Shown: positions 38,810-48,608, numbered from the stretch's first letter. The stretch is DNA of 64,000 nucleotides from JALORV01 sp963769745 (GCA_963769745.1 CAVYNB010000025.1:18866-82865); one strand, 5' to 3'. The notes: generated by a model from the letters alone, not told the origin. Numbers and translations are program-made.

Positions 38810-39112
38810 TTACTGCCGCGACTGTTCCTCGTCGATCAGTTCACGCAGGCGGCGCCGCTCCCAGTCACGGGCGACACCGTGGAGCCCGAAGACGCTCAAC
38901 GCGTGCACGGCAATCCCGATGCCCCAGCCGAAGGCCGGCCAGTAGAACCACCAGGGCGCGCCGGTGCGGGTATTGAGGAAGAACAGAAAGGCGATCACCA
39001 CCGCATACACCGTCAGGTGGATGTAAAAGCCCTTTTCCGCCGCCAGGCGTCGCTCGGCGCGCACGACAGCCGCGTCGCCCGCATTGCCGGAATCTTCCCG
39101 CGAACTCGTCAC
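38810..39112 (-). CDS. 2TM domain protein
   Basis: 100 residues with a short charged N terminus, two membrane segments (YIHLTVYAVVIAFLFFLNT and WPAFGWGIGIAVHALSVFGL) and a charged C-terminal helix (DWERRRLRELIDEEQ), matching the 2TM family, sometimes found attached to LytTR or kinase proteins. The start is a GTG that overlaps the RND permease stop (GTGA), so it belongs to the efflux operon. Confidence 0.8.
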   Translation of the reverse strand: MTSSREDSGNAGDAAVVRAERRLAAEKGFYIHLTVYAVVIAFLFFLNTRTGAPWWFYWPAFGWGIGIAVHALSVFGLHGVARDWERRRLRELIDEEQSRQ

Positions 39113-42100
39113 GCCTTGTCCGCCGGCTGGTGCGCAAGTACCGCCGCCCCTTTGCGCCGGTTCTTGAGCCGGCGCTCGAAGGCATCGATATACGTGTAGA
39201 TCACCGGCACGACGACCAGCGTCAGCAACGTTGATGTGATCACGCCTCCGATGATGGCGCGACCCATCGGTGCCTGCTGCTCGGCGCCTTCTCCGAGCCC
39301 GATCGCCAGCGGCAGCATGCCGAAGATCATTGCCGCCGTCGTCATCAGGATCGGCCGCAGGCGGACCTGGCCGGCCGCGAGCAAGGCCGCATGCCGGTCC
39401 AGGCCCTCGCGCTGCCCACGATTGGCAAAGTCCACCAGCAGGATCGCATTCTTCGTCACCAGGCCCATGAGGAACACGATGCCGATCATCGAGAAAATGT
39501 TGAGCGTCGTCCCGGTGACGAGCAGCGCCAGCATCACGCCGACGATCGACAGCGGTAGCGACGCCATGATCGCGACCGGGTGAAAGAAGCTGCCGAACTG
39601 CGAAGCCAGGACCAGGTAGATGAAGATCACCGCCAGCAACAATGCACCGATGATGGCCGCGTTGATCTCCTGCTGCTCGCGGATCTGTCCGCCGACATCG
39701 AAACGCAGACCCGGCGGCAACTCGTAGGTCTTGACGAGCGCCTGGACCTCCTGGCCCGCATCGCCCGCCGGCCGGCCCTGCACGTTGGCGAAAAGCGCCA
39801 CGCGCCGCTGCAGGTCCTGGCGACGGATGTTCTCGGGGTTGAAGGTCCGCGCCAGCGTCGCGATGGACCGCAGCGGAATCACTTCCGGCGAGCCGTCAGT
39901 CAGTTGGCGGCCGGTCGCGATGTTGAGATTCGCGATGTCGTCGACGATCGTGCGATTCGCCTGCGGCAATTGCGTGATCACTTCGTAGTTCTGACCGTCC
40001 GGCGCCAGCCAGTAGCCGGAATTCTCGCCACCGACCATCGCGCGCAGCGTCGTGCCAAGTTGGGCATGCGTGATGCCGTACTCGGCAGCCAGTTCCGGCT
40101 TCAGGCGCACCGAAAGCGCCGGCGTGCCCTCCTTGACCGAAATCTCGACGTCCGTCACGCCGCGGATCTGCTGCACCTTGGCCTTCAGATCCGCGATGAC
40201 GCGATTCATCTCGGCGTCGTTGTTGCCGAGAAGCGCGACGTAGATCGGCGTGTTCCAGCCGACCTTGAGGTCGACTCCCGGAATGGTGGCCACGCGCTTG
40301 CGGATCGCCTGTTCGAGCTGCTGCTGCGAGCGCGCACGTTCGTTGCGGGGAACGAGCTTGAGATTCAGCGTCGCCGTGTTGCGCGTGCCGTCGATGCCGA
40401 TCCCGGTGTCGACCGCATCGATCTCCTTGAACTCGCGCAAGGCCTCTTCGACCCGCTTGACGCGCTCGTTCGCATATTCAAGGCTGGATCCGACCGGCAT
40501 CGTCAGCCGCACGGACGTGTAGCTCTGGTCCGCCTCCGGCATCATTTCGGTGCCGACCATGCCGGCGATCGGAATGCTCACCAGGAAGCTCAGCGCAGCA
40601 ATCGCCAGCGTGGACTTGCGATGCGCGAGCGCCCAGCGCAGCAGACGATCGTAGATGGCGTGCACCTTGTCGATGCCGCGCTCGAAGGCGCGCAGGATCG
40701 GCCCCACGACCGGCAAGCCACGCGCGCCTTCCGGCGGGTCACGCCAGATGGCCGAGAGCATCGGGTCGAGCGTGAAGCTCACGAACAGCGACACCAGGAC
40801 CGCGGCCGCGACCGTGATCCCGAACGGATAGAAGAACTTGCCGATGATGCCGCTCATGAAGGCGATCGGCACGAACACCGCGACGATCGACAGCGTCGTC
40901 GCCAGCACGGCCAGGCCGATCTCGTCGGTACCTTCGCGCGCGGCCGTGTAGTGGTCCTTGCCCATGTGGATGTGACGCACGATGTTCTCGCGCACCACGA
41001 TCGCATCATCGATCAGCAGTCCTATGCACAGCGACAGCGCCATCAGCGTCATGTAGTTCAGCGTGAATCCGAGCGCGTAAATGACGATGAACGTGGCGAT
41101 CACGGAGATCGGCAGTGTCAGTCCGGTGATGACGGTGCTGCGCCAGGATCCCAGGAACAGGAAGACGATGATCACCGTCAGCAATGCGCCCTCGATGATC
41201 GTCGTCTTCACGTTGCTGACCGATTGGTCGACGAAGTCGGCCATCGCCCACATGAACTTCAGCTCCATGCCCGCGGGAAGCTGCTTGCGGATGGTCTCGG
41301 CCGCGTACTTCAGCTCGCGTCCCACCTCGACAATGTTGGCGTCCTGCGCCTTGAACACCGACACGCCTATGGCCGGCTGGCCGTTGACGCGTGATAGCGA
41401 CTGCCGATCGCGCTCGGCGTCGACCACCGTCGCGACCTGTGAAAGGAGGATCGGAACACCGCTCTTGCGGGCGACGATGATGCGTTCGAACTGCTCCGGC
41501 GACGTCAACCTGCCATCGACGCGGATGATCGATTCCGAGGTTTCATTGTGAATGGTGCCGACCGGCACCGACACGTTGGCCGTGCGCAGCGCCTGCACCA
41601 CTGTATCGACCGACAGGCCGAACGCTGTCAGCTTGGCCGGATCGACGCGAACCTGGATCTGGCGCGTGACGTTGCCGCCGAGATCGACGCGTCCGACGCC
41701 CTTCACACGTTCGAAGCCCTTCTGCACCACCTGCTCGGCAAGCAAGGTCAGCTCGCGCGAGGACTTGCCGCTGCCGATCAATGCGAAGGAGGCGACCGGC
41801 TGGTCGTTCTCGCCCCCGGCGCGCTGGACCACCGGATCCTTCGCATCACGCGGGAAGGTCGCGCGAATCTGCGCAAGCTTGTCGCGCACCTCCTGGATCG
41901 CGCGATCCATGTCCACTTCGTAGCGGAACTCGACCCACGTCAGCGAACGACCTTCGTCGGAGCGCGACAGGATGCGCTTGACGCCGGCGACCGTGTTCGC
42001 GGCGTTCTCGATGGGCTTGGCAAGATCGTTTTCGACCTGCTCCGGCGACGCCCCGGGATAGTTGACCCAGATCTGAACGCCCGGCGGGCTGACGTCGGGC

Positions 42101-42210
42101 ATCGGCTCGACGCCGAGGCGCGCGTAGGAAAAGAGCCCCAGCACCGTGAGGCCCACCATCACCATGGTCGCGAAGACCGGATGGTTGATTGAAACTCGCG
42201 TCATCCACAT
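39109..42210 (-). CDS. RND efflux transporter permease (HAE1/AcrB-like)
   Basis: 1,033 residues, family length, twelve membrane segments in the usual 1+5 and 1+5 pattern with two large periplasmic loops. MWMTRVSINHPVFATMVMVG starts it; ALSLCIGLLIDDAIVVREN carries the conserved proton-relay Asp pair of segment TM4. It pumps hydrophobic compounds out of the cell using proton motive force. No TolC-type gene is nearby, so an outer-membrane factor encoded elsewhere is expected. Confidence 0.95.
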   Translation of the reverse strand: MWMTRVSINHPVFATMVMVGLTVLGLFSYARLGVEPMPDVSPPGVQIWVNYPGASPEQVENDLAKPIENAANTVAGVKRILSRSDEGRSLTWVEFRYEVDMDRAIQEVRDKLAQIRATFPRDAKDPVVQRAGGENDQPVASFALIGSGKSSRELTLLAEQVVQKGFERVKGVGRVDLGGNVTRQIQVRVDPAKLTAFGLSVDTVVQALRTANVSVPVGTIHNETSESIIRVDGRLTSPEQFERIIVARKSGVPILLSQVATVVDAERDRQSLSRVNGQPAIGVSVFKAQDANIVEVGRELKYAAETIRKQLPAGMELKFMWAMADFVDQSVSNVKTTIIEGALLTVIIVFLFLGSWRSTVITGLTLPISVIATFIVIYALGFTLNYMTLMALSLCIGLLIDDAIVVRENIVRHIHMGKDHYTAAREGTDEIGLAVLATTLSIVAVFVPIAFMSGIIGKFFYPFGITVAAAVLVSLFVSFTLDPMLSAIWRDPPEGARGLPVVGPILRAFERGIDKVHAIYDRLLRWALAHRKSTLAIAALSFLVSIPIAGMVGTEMMPEADQSYTSVRLTMPVGSSLEYANERVKRVEEALREFKEIDAVDTGIGIDGTRNTATLNLKLVPRNERARSQQQLEQAIRKRVATIPGVDLKVGWNTPIYVALLGNNDAEMNRVIADLKAKVQQIRGVTDVEISVKEGTPALSVRLKPELAAEYGITHAQLGTTLRAMVGGENSGYWLAPDGQNYEVITQLPQANRTIVDDIANLNIATGRQLTDGSPEVIPLRSIATLARTFNPENIRRQDLQRRVALFANVQGRPAGDAGQEVQALVKTYELPPGLRFDVGGQIREQQEINAAIIGALLLAVIFIYLVLASQFGSFFHPVAIMASLPLSIVGVMLALLVTGTTLNIFSMIGIVFLMGLVTKNAILLVDFANRGQREGLDRHAALLAAGQVRLRPILMTTAAMIFGMLPLAIGLGEGAEQQAPMGRAIIGGVITSTLLTLVVVPVIYTYIDAFERRLKNRRKGAAVLAHQPADKA

Positions 42211-42277
42211 GTGTGCATTCCTCCCGAACGCGGGGCGAAGCGGCCTGGCAGGCGCCTCACTCCGGCTGCGCCCGTGT

Positions 42278-43465
42278 TCAGTTCGAAGCCGGCGACCCGC
42301 TCGTCGTCGCGCGTCGGTCGGCGACCTTTGATTCGCCCGGCAGGCCGACGACCTTCGCGGCCAGTCCGTCCTTCAGGTTGTCGAACTTGGTCGCGAGGAC
42401 AACATCCGACGCAGCCAGCCCCGACGTGATTTCGACCAGTTGAGCGCGTTCGTCACGTCGGCCCGTCGCGATGTTGCGGCGTACCAGCTTGCCGTCGGCT
42501 ATCACCCAGACGTAACTTTGCTGGCCGTCGGACCGCACCGCGGACATCGGCAAGGACGCCGCCTCGGTTTCCGGCATCGTCGTCAGCAGCACGCGCGCAA
42601 ACATGCCCGCCTTCAGCAGCGACTCCTCATTGGGCAGCGAGACGTAGATGTTGACGGTCCGCGTGCCCGTTTCGGTGCTGGGATTGATGCGTTCGACGCG
42701 TCCGGCAAAACGACGACCGTTCATGCCTTCGATATCGACCTGCGCCGGCATGCCTTTCCTGATCTGCGGGACGTCGGACACCGGCACCTGGGCCTGGACT
42801 TCCAGCTCTGCCAGATCGACGATGGCCATCAGCGGGGCATCGAACGCGAGCTTCTCGCCCGGCTGCACGTGGCGCTTCGCGACGATGCCGGAAATGGGAG
42901 CGCGCACCACCGAGTCGCTCATCATGATCTGTGTCTGCTCGAGCTGCGCTTGCGACGCCGCCACCGTGGCCAACTGGGCCTGATGAGCGGAATCCGCGGT
43001 ATCGAACGCGTTCTGCGAAATAAAGTTCTGCTTGACCAGCTGAGCATTGGACTGGCGCGTGCGCTCGGTGGTGGCCAGCTGGGCCTTGGCCGATGCCAAG
43101 GTGGCGGTGCGTTCGGCCAGCTGGGCACGAAGCTGCGCGGTGTCGAATTCGGCCACCACCTGGCCGGCGCTCACCTTGTCGCCCTCGCGGACCAACACGC
43201 GCTTGACCTCCGCCGACAGCTTCGAGCGCACCGTGGCCTGCGACACGGCCAGCACGCTGCCAGGCACCGCGAGTTCCACCGAAAGCCGCTTCGGTTGCAG
43301 GGTCACTACGTCAGCCTGAGCGAATTCCAGTGCCGGGCGATCATCCTTCTTCGCCGCATCCTGGGCCGGCTTGGATTGCCGCGAGGCGATGACGGCTCCC
43401 CCGCCCCCCGCTATTGCCAGCACCAGCAGCCCGACCACCCACACAAGCTTTGCGCGTTTCGTCAT
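42278..43465 (-). CDS. RND efflux periplasmic adaptor (membrane fusion protein)
   Basis: 395 residues. An N-terminal anchor segment (LVWVVGLLVLAIAGGGGAVIA), barrel-sandwich hybrid halves with coiled-coil hairpin between (VRSKLSAEVKRVLVREGDKV; the helical stretch TATLASAKAQLATTER), and the beta-barrel domain. Start ATG at 43465 has GGGGGA six bases upstream; a GTG at 43486 is less likely. Adaptor and permease are 67 bases apart and form the pump with an outer-membrane factor. Confidence 0.93.
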   Translation of the reverse strand: MTKRAKLVWVVGLLVLAIAGGGGAVIASRQSKPAQDAAKKDDRPALEFAQADVVTLQPKRLSVELAVPGSVLAVSQATVRSKLSAEVKRVLVREGDKVSAGQVVAEFDTAQLRAQLAERTATLASAKAQLATTERTRQSNAQLVKQNFISQNAFDTADSAHQAQLATVAASQAQLEQTQIMMSDSVVRAPISGIVAKRHVQPGEKLAFDAPLMAIVDLAELEVQAQVPVSDVPQIRKGMPAQVDIEGMNGRRFAGRVERINPSTETGTRTVNIYVSLPNEESLLKAGMFARVLLTTMPETEAASLPMSAVRSDGQQSYVWVIADGKLVRRNIATGRRDERAQLVEITSGLAASDVVLATKFDNLKDGLAAKVVGLPGESKVADRRATTSGSPASN

Positions 43466-43551
43466 CGATTCCCCCAGGACGGCCACGGCACCGGATTGGC
43501 GCCAGAAGTGTGCGCAGGTTCGTGACCCGCGGGCCGTGTCTTATCGTGGGA

Positions 43552-43564
43552 GCGGATTATCCGC
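43552..43564. promoter_or_regulatory. 13-bp palindrome upstream of the efflux adaptor
   Basis: GCGGAT T ATCCGC, two perfect 6-base arms around one base, 87 bases before the adaptor ATG. TetR- or MarR-type operators have this form, and RND pumps are usually repressed by such proteins, but no regulator gene is in the window and no promoter hexamers were resolved beside it. Confidence 0.3.
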
Positions 43565-43621
43565 AACCGCCCCGGATTGTCGCCGTTGGTGCGACGAATT
43601 GCAGGCAGCCGCGACGAAACG

Positions 43622-43678
43622 CAGTAAAAGTGGACGGAGGGCCCGCCGCTCTGCGGTCCGGAAATCGGCCACTTACTG
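43622..43678. repeat. 57-bp inverted repeat after ntrC
   Basis: Arms CAGTAA-aa-GTGG (43622-43633) and CCAC-TTACTG (43669-43678) pair over ten positions with a two-base bulge, enclosing an inner CCGC-TCT-GCGG hairpin (43646-43656). It starts 20 bases after the ntrC stop and has no U-run in either orientation. Most simply it ends or stabilises the ntrC mRNA; a structured RNA or repeat-family member is also possible. Confidence 0.5.
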
Positions 43679-43697
43679 TCCGGATTGATTCAGCCCG

Positions 43698-45158
43698 TCA
43701 GTCTTCCAGCTGCAGTTCCTGGATCTTGCGGGTGATCGTGTTGCGTCCGACACCGAGACGGGTGGCGGCGTCGATGCGGCGTCCGTGGGTGTGCCGAAGT
43801 GCCGTTCGAATGACGGCCGCCTCGAAGTCGCGCGCCAGCGTATCCATGACATCGGGCACACCGGACTGCAGCCGGCGTTCGACCTCGGCAATCAGCGAGG
43901 ACGTCCAGTCGCCTCCGGCGGTGGATGCCACCGCCACCGGAACTGTTGTGGCGGCCTCTGTCCGGTCCGATCTCACGGCAGGCACCGCCATCAGTTCCTG
44001 CCGCATTTCCAGCGGTAGGTCCTCAACCTTGACCACCTGGGCCGGTGCGAGGACCGTCAGCCAGTGGCACAGGTTTTCGAGCTGTCGTACGTTGCCGGGA
44101 AACGGCAGCTGGCTGATGAAGCGCGTCGCCTCCTCGGACAGCCGTTTCGGCTCGACCCCCAGCTCCTGTGCACTCTTGACGAGGAAGTGCCGGGTCAGCA
44201 GCGGAATGTCTTCGCTGCGTTCGCGCAGCGCCGGCAGGCGCAGCCGGATGACGTTCAGTCGATGGTAGAGATCCTCGCGGAACAGACCCTGCCGAACGCG
44301 CTCCTCGAGATTCTGATGGGTGGCTGCGATCACGCGCACGTCGGCCTTGATCGGCTGGTGTCCGCCGACGCGATAGTAAAAACCGTCGGACAGCACGCGC
44401 AGCAGGCGTGTCTGCAGTTCCGCCGGCATGTCGCCGATCTCGTCGAGGAACAGTGTTCCTCCTTCGGCCTGTTCGAAGCGGCCACGGCGCATCGCCTGCG
44501 CACCCGTGAATGCGCCACGTTCATGGCCGAACAACTCGCTTTCCAGCAGGTCGCGCGGAATCGCTGCCATGTTGAGCGCAATGAAGGGAGCCGCCACGCG
44601 CGGGCTGTGCTTGTGCAGGGCACGCGCGACGACTTCCTTGCCGCTGCCGGACTCGCCGGTGAGCAGCACGGTCACGTTCGACTGGCTGAGGCGGCCGATG
44701 GCCCGGAATACGTCCTGCATCGCGGGTGCCTGGCCGAGGATCTCGGGTACTTCGCCCAGGGCTTCGTCGGCGCTGGATTCGCGCACGCTCTCGTCCACTG
44801 CACGGCGGATCAGTTCGACCGCCTTGTCCACATCGAACGGCTTGGGCAGGTACTCGAATGCGCCGCCCTGGAATGCCGACACCGCACTTTCGAGGTCCGA
44901 GAACGCGGTCATCACGATCACCGGCAGCGCCGGGTGCCGACGCTTGACTGCACGTAACAGCTCGATGCCACTCATCCCGGGCATGCGTATGTCCGAAATC
45001 AGCACCTGCGGGCTGTCGTGCTCGAGTTCGTTCAGCACGTCCTGGGCCACGCCGAAGGCCTTGCACGGCAGGTTTTCGCGCGCCAGCGCCTTTTCCAGCA
45101 CCCAGCGGATCGAGCGATCGTCGTCGACGATCCAGATTGGTTTCATGGCAGCGCTCAT
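43698..45158 (-). CDS. ntrC: Nitrogen regulation response regulator NtrC
   Basis: 486 residues: receiver domain (IVDDD, Asp56 in ISDIRMPGMSG), sigma-54 AAA+ domain (LLTGESGSGKEVVARALH Walker A, GHERGAFTGA for sigma-54 contact, GGTLFLDEIGD Walker B) and a Fis-type helix-turn-helix (GRRIDAATRLGVGRNTITRK). It activates sigma-54 promoters under nitrogen limitation, including the one before glnA. The start overlaps the ntrB stop (ATGA). Confidence 0.97.
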   Translation of the reverse strand: MSAAMKPIWIVDDDRSIRWVLEKALARENLPCKAFGVAQDVLNELEHDSPQVLISDIRMPGMSGIELLRAVKRRHPALPVIVMTAFSDLESAVSAFQGGAFEYLPKPFDVDKAVELIRRAVDESVRESSADEALGEVPEILGQAPAMQDVFRAIGRLSQSNVTVLLTGESGSGKEVVARALHKHSPRVAAPFIALNMAAIPRDLLESELFGHERGAFTGAQAMRRGRFEQAEGGTLFLDEIGDMPAELQTRLLRVLSDGFYYRVGGHQPIKADVRVIAATHQNLEERVRQGLFREDLYHRLNVIRLRLPALRERSEDIPLLTRHFLVKSAQELGVEPKRLSEEATRFISQLPFPGNVRQLENLCHWLTVLAPAQVVKVEDLPLEMRQELMAVPAVRSDRTEAATTVPVAVASTAGGDWTSSLIAEVERRLQSGVPDVMDTLARDFEAAVIRTALRHTHGRRIDAATRLGVGRNTITRKIQELQLED

Positions 45159-46240
45159 GGCAGCGGAATCAGGATGCGGAAATCGGTTCGGCCCGGTCGG
45201 CTGTCGACCTCGATGATGCCGTCGTGCTGTTGGATGAACGTCTGTGCCAGCGTGAGCCCCAGGCCGGTGCCGTCGTCGCGCCCCGACACCAGCGGATAGA
45301 AGATGCGGTCCTTGATGTCATTCGGCACGCCCGGCCCGTTGTCAGTCACATGCAAGTCCAGTGCCAGGCGATGGCGGGACCGCGCAATCGTCACCTGGCG
45401 CGCCACTCGCGTGCGCAGCGTGATGCGTGCATCGCCGGATTCGATGCGTGACTCCAGCGCCTGGGTCGCGTTGCGAACGATGTTCAGCAGCGCCTGGATC
45501 AGCTGCTCCCGGTCACCGTGGAAGTTCGGCACGCTGGCGTCGTAGTCACGTTCGATCGTGAGGCCACGAGGAAACTCCGCCAGCATCACCATGCGCACGC
45601 GTTCGCACACCTCGTGGATGTTGAGTTCGGCTACGACCCGTGCAACACGATGCGGCGCCAGCAGCCGATCAACCAGTGCCTGCAGACGGTCGGCCTCGGC
45701 GATGATCACGCGCGTGTATTCGCGCTGCTCGGGCGAGGCAAGCTCGGCGTCCAGCAACTGGGCGGCGCCGCGCACACCTCCCAGCGGGTTCTTGATCTCG
45801 TGCGCAAGGTTCCGCAGGAGCTGACGGTTCGCTTCCGACAGTCCGAGCTGCCGCTCCTCGCGGTCGACCTTCAACTGCTGCTCGATTTCGGAGATTTCGA
45901 GCACCAGCGGAGTGCTTGAACCGTACTGCGCCGTGGCCGTCACCCGGACAGGCACCGGCTCGCGCCCGAGTCGCTTGAGTTCCAGGACCTGGCGGCGCTC
46001 GCCGAAGACATTGGCGCGCGCGTCGGCGACCAGTTGCTGCATCTGCATCTCGTCGCCGATCACGCGCTCGGCCGACTGCCCCAGCAGGTTCTTGCGCGAC
46101 ATGCTCAGCAGGAGTTCTGCCGACTGGTTGGCGTGCACGATGCGCGCCGCCTGATCGAGAACGATCACTGCGGTCGACAGCAGATCGAGTCCGTCGAACT
46201 GCGCTTCCACGACGGGATCGAACCGGGCGACCGCGCTCAT
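45155..46240 (-). CDS. ntrB: Nitrogen regulation sensor kinase NtrB
   Basis: 361 residues, soluble. PAS domain (STAVIVLDQAARIVHANQSAE), phospho-acceptor His147 in LRNLAHEIKNPLGGVRGAAQ, N-box LLNIVRNATQALE, and DNGPGV/GTGLGLTLAQTFI. It phosphorylates NtrC when PII signals nitrogen shortage. The ATG at 46240 begins MSAVARFDPVVEAQFDGLD. A DUF4124 gene separates it from glnA. Confidence 0.95.
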   Translation of the reverse strand: MSAVARFDPVVEAQFDGLDLLSTAVIVLDQAARIVHANQSAELLLSMSRKNLLGQSAERVIGDEMQMQQLVADARANVFGERRQVLELKRLGREPVPVRVTATAQYGSSTPLVLEISEIEQQLKVDREERQLGLSEANRQLLRNLAHEIKNPLGGVRGAAQLLDAELASPEQREYTRVIIAEADRLQALVDRLLAPHRVARVVAELNIHEVCERVRMVMLAEFPRGLTIERDYDASVPNFHGDREQLIQALLNIVRNATQALESRIESGDARITLRTRVARQVTIARSRHRLALDLHVTDNGPGVPNDIKDRIFYPLVSGRDDGTGLGLTLAQTFIQQHDGIIEVDSRPGRTDFRILIPLP

Positions 46241-46354
46241 CCGATCCACCCGCGCGGAAATTCGGGACAACGGCCATGGAGAAGGGTCCGGAGGACCGAT
46301 GCCGGCCCGTGCGCCCGGCCGCAGCAAACGCGCGCCGGTTGGGTCCTGCCGAAA

Positions 46355-46870
46355 CTACTGGGTGCGGAGCAGCGCGATCTCGCGGCGCAGGGCGCCGACG
46401 TTGGTCTCGACCCGCCCGATGTCCTCGCGCAGTCGCTGGATGCGCTCCTGGTACAGCGCGAAGTTGCGCTCGTCACCGCGCCGCTCCGGCTCGCCGTTGT
46501 TGAACTCGGACCGCAGACGTGCGAGCCGGTCTTCCTCGGCCTTCAATTCGTCTTCCAGTATGCGGCGCCGGTCGCTGTCGCGCGTGCGCTGCGTGTCGCG
46601 ATCGACCCGCGGAAACGACGCCGGTGAGACGGATGCACGCTCTTCGACGGCCGGCTGAACCGAACCGCGTGCCGCGGGCTGTCTCGTCGCCGGAACCGAC
46701 AGCACCGGACCGACATCGACCCGCTTGCAACCCTTGCCGCTGCCGACGTTCTGGAACGACTTGTTGCCCTGGTCGTCGACGCACAGGAAGATGTCCGACG
46801 ACTGGGCATGGCTCGGCCACGACAAGGCCACTCCCACCCACAGCACGACAAACGGCAACGTTTTCTTCAC
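46355..46870 (-). CDS. DUF4124 protein with C-terminal coiled coil
   Basis: 171 residues from GTG (GGGGG about eight bases upstream). Signal peptide (LPFVVLWVGVALSWPSHAQ), then a DUF4124 segment (DIFLCVDDQGNKSFQNVG) and a long charged helix (EDELKAEEDRLARLRSEFNN to VETNVGALRREIALL) that should form a coiled coil. Periplasmic; function unknown. DUF4124 genes between glnA and ntrB are common in betaproteobacteria as I recall. Confidence 0.75.
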   Translation of the reverse strand: MKKTLPFVVLWVGVALSWPSHAQSSDIFLCVDDQGNKSFQNVGSGKGCKRVDVGPVLSVPATRQPAARGSVQPAVEERASVSPASFPRVDRDTQRTRDSDRRRILEDELKAEEDRLARLRSEFNNGEPERRGDERNFALYQERIQRLREDIGRVETNVGALRREIALLRTQ

Positions 46871-47009
46871 TCGCGTGCCCCCTGCGACACAGACCGCCGG
46901 CAGTGTACGGCAGCCTCGACGCCTGGAAAGTAGCAACTGCAAGCAGTTCCACGGTCAGTTCCCGCATTTCAGGGAGGTGGGGGTCATCCGCAGCCGACGC
47001 AAGCAAACA

Positions 47010-47027
47010 GGGGCGGTTTCCCGCCCC
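47010..47027 (-). terminator. Terminator-like hairpin after glnA
   Basis: GGGGCGG (47010-47016), a four-base loop and CCGCCCC (47021-47027) form a 7-bp all-GC stem 27 bases after the glnA stop. On the minus strand it is followed by TGTTTGCTT, a poor U-run, so termination may be partial and allow read-through into the DUF4124 and ntrBC genes. Confidence 0.55.
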
Positions 47028-47053
47028 CATTTGGCTTTGACGGCGGATTCGAT

Positions 47054-48470
47054 TTACGACCCGTAGTACATGTCGAACTCGACCGGGTGCGTCGTCATCC
47101 GGAAGCGCGTGACCTCATCCATCTTCAACGCGATGTAGGCGTCGATCAGGTCGTTGCTGAAGACGCCGCCACGCGTCAGGAACTCGCGGTCCTTGTCGAG
47201 GTATCTCGAGCGCCTGGTCGAGCGACGAGCACACGGTCGGGATCTTCGCGTCCTCTTCCGGCTGGCAGGTCATACAGGTTCTTGTCGGCGGCCTCGCCCG
47301 GGTGGATCTTGTTCTGCACACCGTCGAGGCCGGCCATCAGCATCGCGGCGAACGCGAGGTACGGATTGGCGGTCGGATCGGGGAAGCGCACCTCGATGCG
47401 GCGCCCCTTCGGATTGCTGAACGTACGGGATGCGAATCGACGCTGAGCGGTTGCGGGCCGAGTACGCGAGCTTGACCGGTGCCTCGAAACCCGGCACCAG
47501 ACGCTTGTAGCTGTTGGTGCCCGGATTGGTGAATCGCATTCAGCGAGCGCGCGTGCTTGATGATGCCGCCGATGTAGTACAGCGCGAAGTCCGACAGCCC
47601 GCCATAGCCGTTGCCGGCAAAGAGGTTGTTGCCCTCCTTCCACACGGACTGGTGCACGTGCATGCCCGAACCGTTGTCGCCGACCACCGGCTTCGGCATG
47701 AACGTCGCCGTCTTGCCGTAGCTCGCCGCGACGTTCCAGATCGTGTACTTCATGATCTGCAGCCAGTCGGCGCGCTTCACCAGCGTCGAGAACTTGGTGC
47801 CGATCTCGCACTGGCCGGGCGCAGCCACTTCGTGGTGATGCACTTCGACCTCGACGCCCTGCTGCTCGAGCAGCAGGCACATCTCGGAACGGATGTCCTG
47901 CAGCGAGTCGGTCGGTGGCACGGGGAAGTAGCCGCCCTTCACCGGCGGGCGATGCGCGAGGTTGCCGGCTTCGTAGTCGATTCCGGTCGACCACGGGGCC
48001 TCTTCGGACTTGATGCGCACTGCGCTGCCCGACATGTCCACATTCCAGGTGACCGAATCAAAAATGAAGAACTCGGGCTCGGGACCGAAATACGCGGTGT
48101 CGCCGATGCCGGTCGACTTCAGGTACGCCTCGGCGCGCCGGGCCAGCGAGCGCGGATCGCGGTCATAGCCCTTGCCGGTCGACGGCTCGACCACATCGCA
48201 GGTGATGATCAGTGTGTTTTCTTCGCGGAACGGGTCCATGCGGGCCGTCGCGGGATCGGGCATCAGCAGCATGTCCGAGGCCTCGATGCCCTTCCAGCCC
48301 GCGATCGAGGAACCGTCGAACGCGTGTCCGTGCTCGAACTTGTCTTCCTCAAATGCCTTGGCCGGCACGGACACATGCTGTTCCTTGCCCTTCGTGTCGG
48401 TAAACCGCAGATCAACGAACAGCGCCTCGTTGTCCGTGATCATCTTGATGACGTCTTTGGCCGTGGCCAT
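47054..48470 (-). pseudogene. glnA: Glutamine synthetase type I, four single-base frameshifts
   Basis: N-terminal 311 codons are intact GlnA (DLRFTDTKGKEQHVSVP, HAFDGSSIAGWKGIEASDM, GYFPVPPTDSLQDIRSEMC, MHVHQSVWKEG). Downstream the family sequence continues in alternating frames: FTNPGTNSYKRLVPGFEAPV, SNPKGRRIEVRFPDPTANPY, PEEDAKIPTVCSSLDQALE, YLDKDREFLTRGGVF and the end TTHPVEFDMYYGS. Extra bases lie near 47534, 47420, 47263 and 47204. Dropping all four gives 470 residues, the family length. The adenylylation-loop Tyr region is in the third segment. It assimilates ammonium; GAGGAG precedes the ATG. Confidence 0.88.
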
Positions 48471-48551
48471 TCTTTCTCCTCAATCGCTCGTGGTTGATAA
48501 CGATCCCCGGGCAAGGGCCTCCATGCCCACACGGGAACTGGTGCAGCGCAA

Positions 48552-48567
48552 CGCAGGAACTATGCCA
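48552..48567 (-). promoter_or_regulatory. Sigma-54 (-24/-12) promoter of glnA
   Basis: On the minus strand TGGCAT AGTTC CTGCG matches TGGCAC-N5-TTGCA at eight of eleven positions, with the invariant GG and GC ten bases apart. Predicted start near 48540, giving a leader of about 70 bases. It fits the two NtrC-like sites upstream. Confidence 0.7.
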
Positions 48568-48593
48568 AAAGGACACAAACTGCGCTTGACGCT

Positions 48594-48608
48594 GCACTAG
48601 CCTTGTGC
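48594..48608. promoter_or_regulatory. NtrC binding site
   Basis: GCAC-N7-GTGC, the exact spacing of the NtrC consensus, 27 bases upstream of the -24 element of glnA. Confidence 0.65.

Noticed and set aside
39580..41394. 604-codon plus-strand frame opposite the RND permease
   Set aside because: Composition typical of antisense reading in high GC DNA; no recognisable domain.
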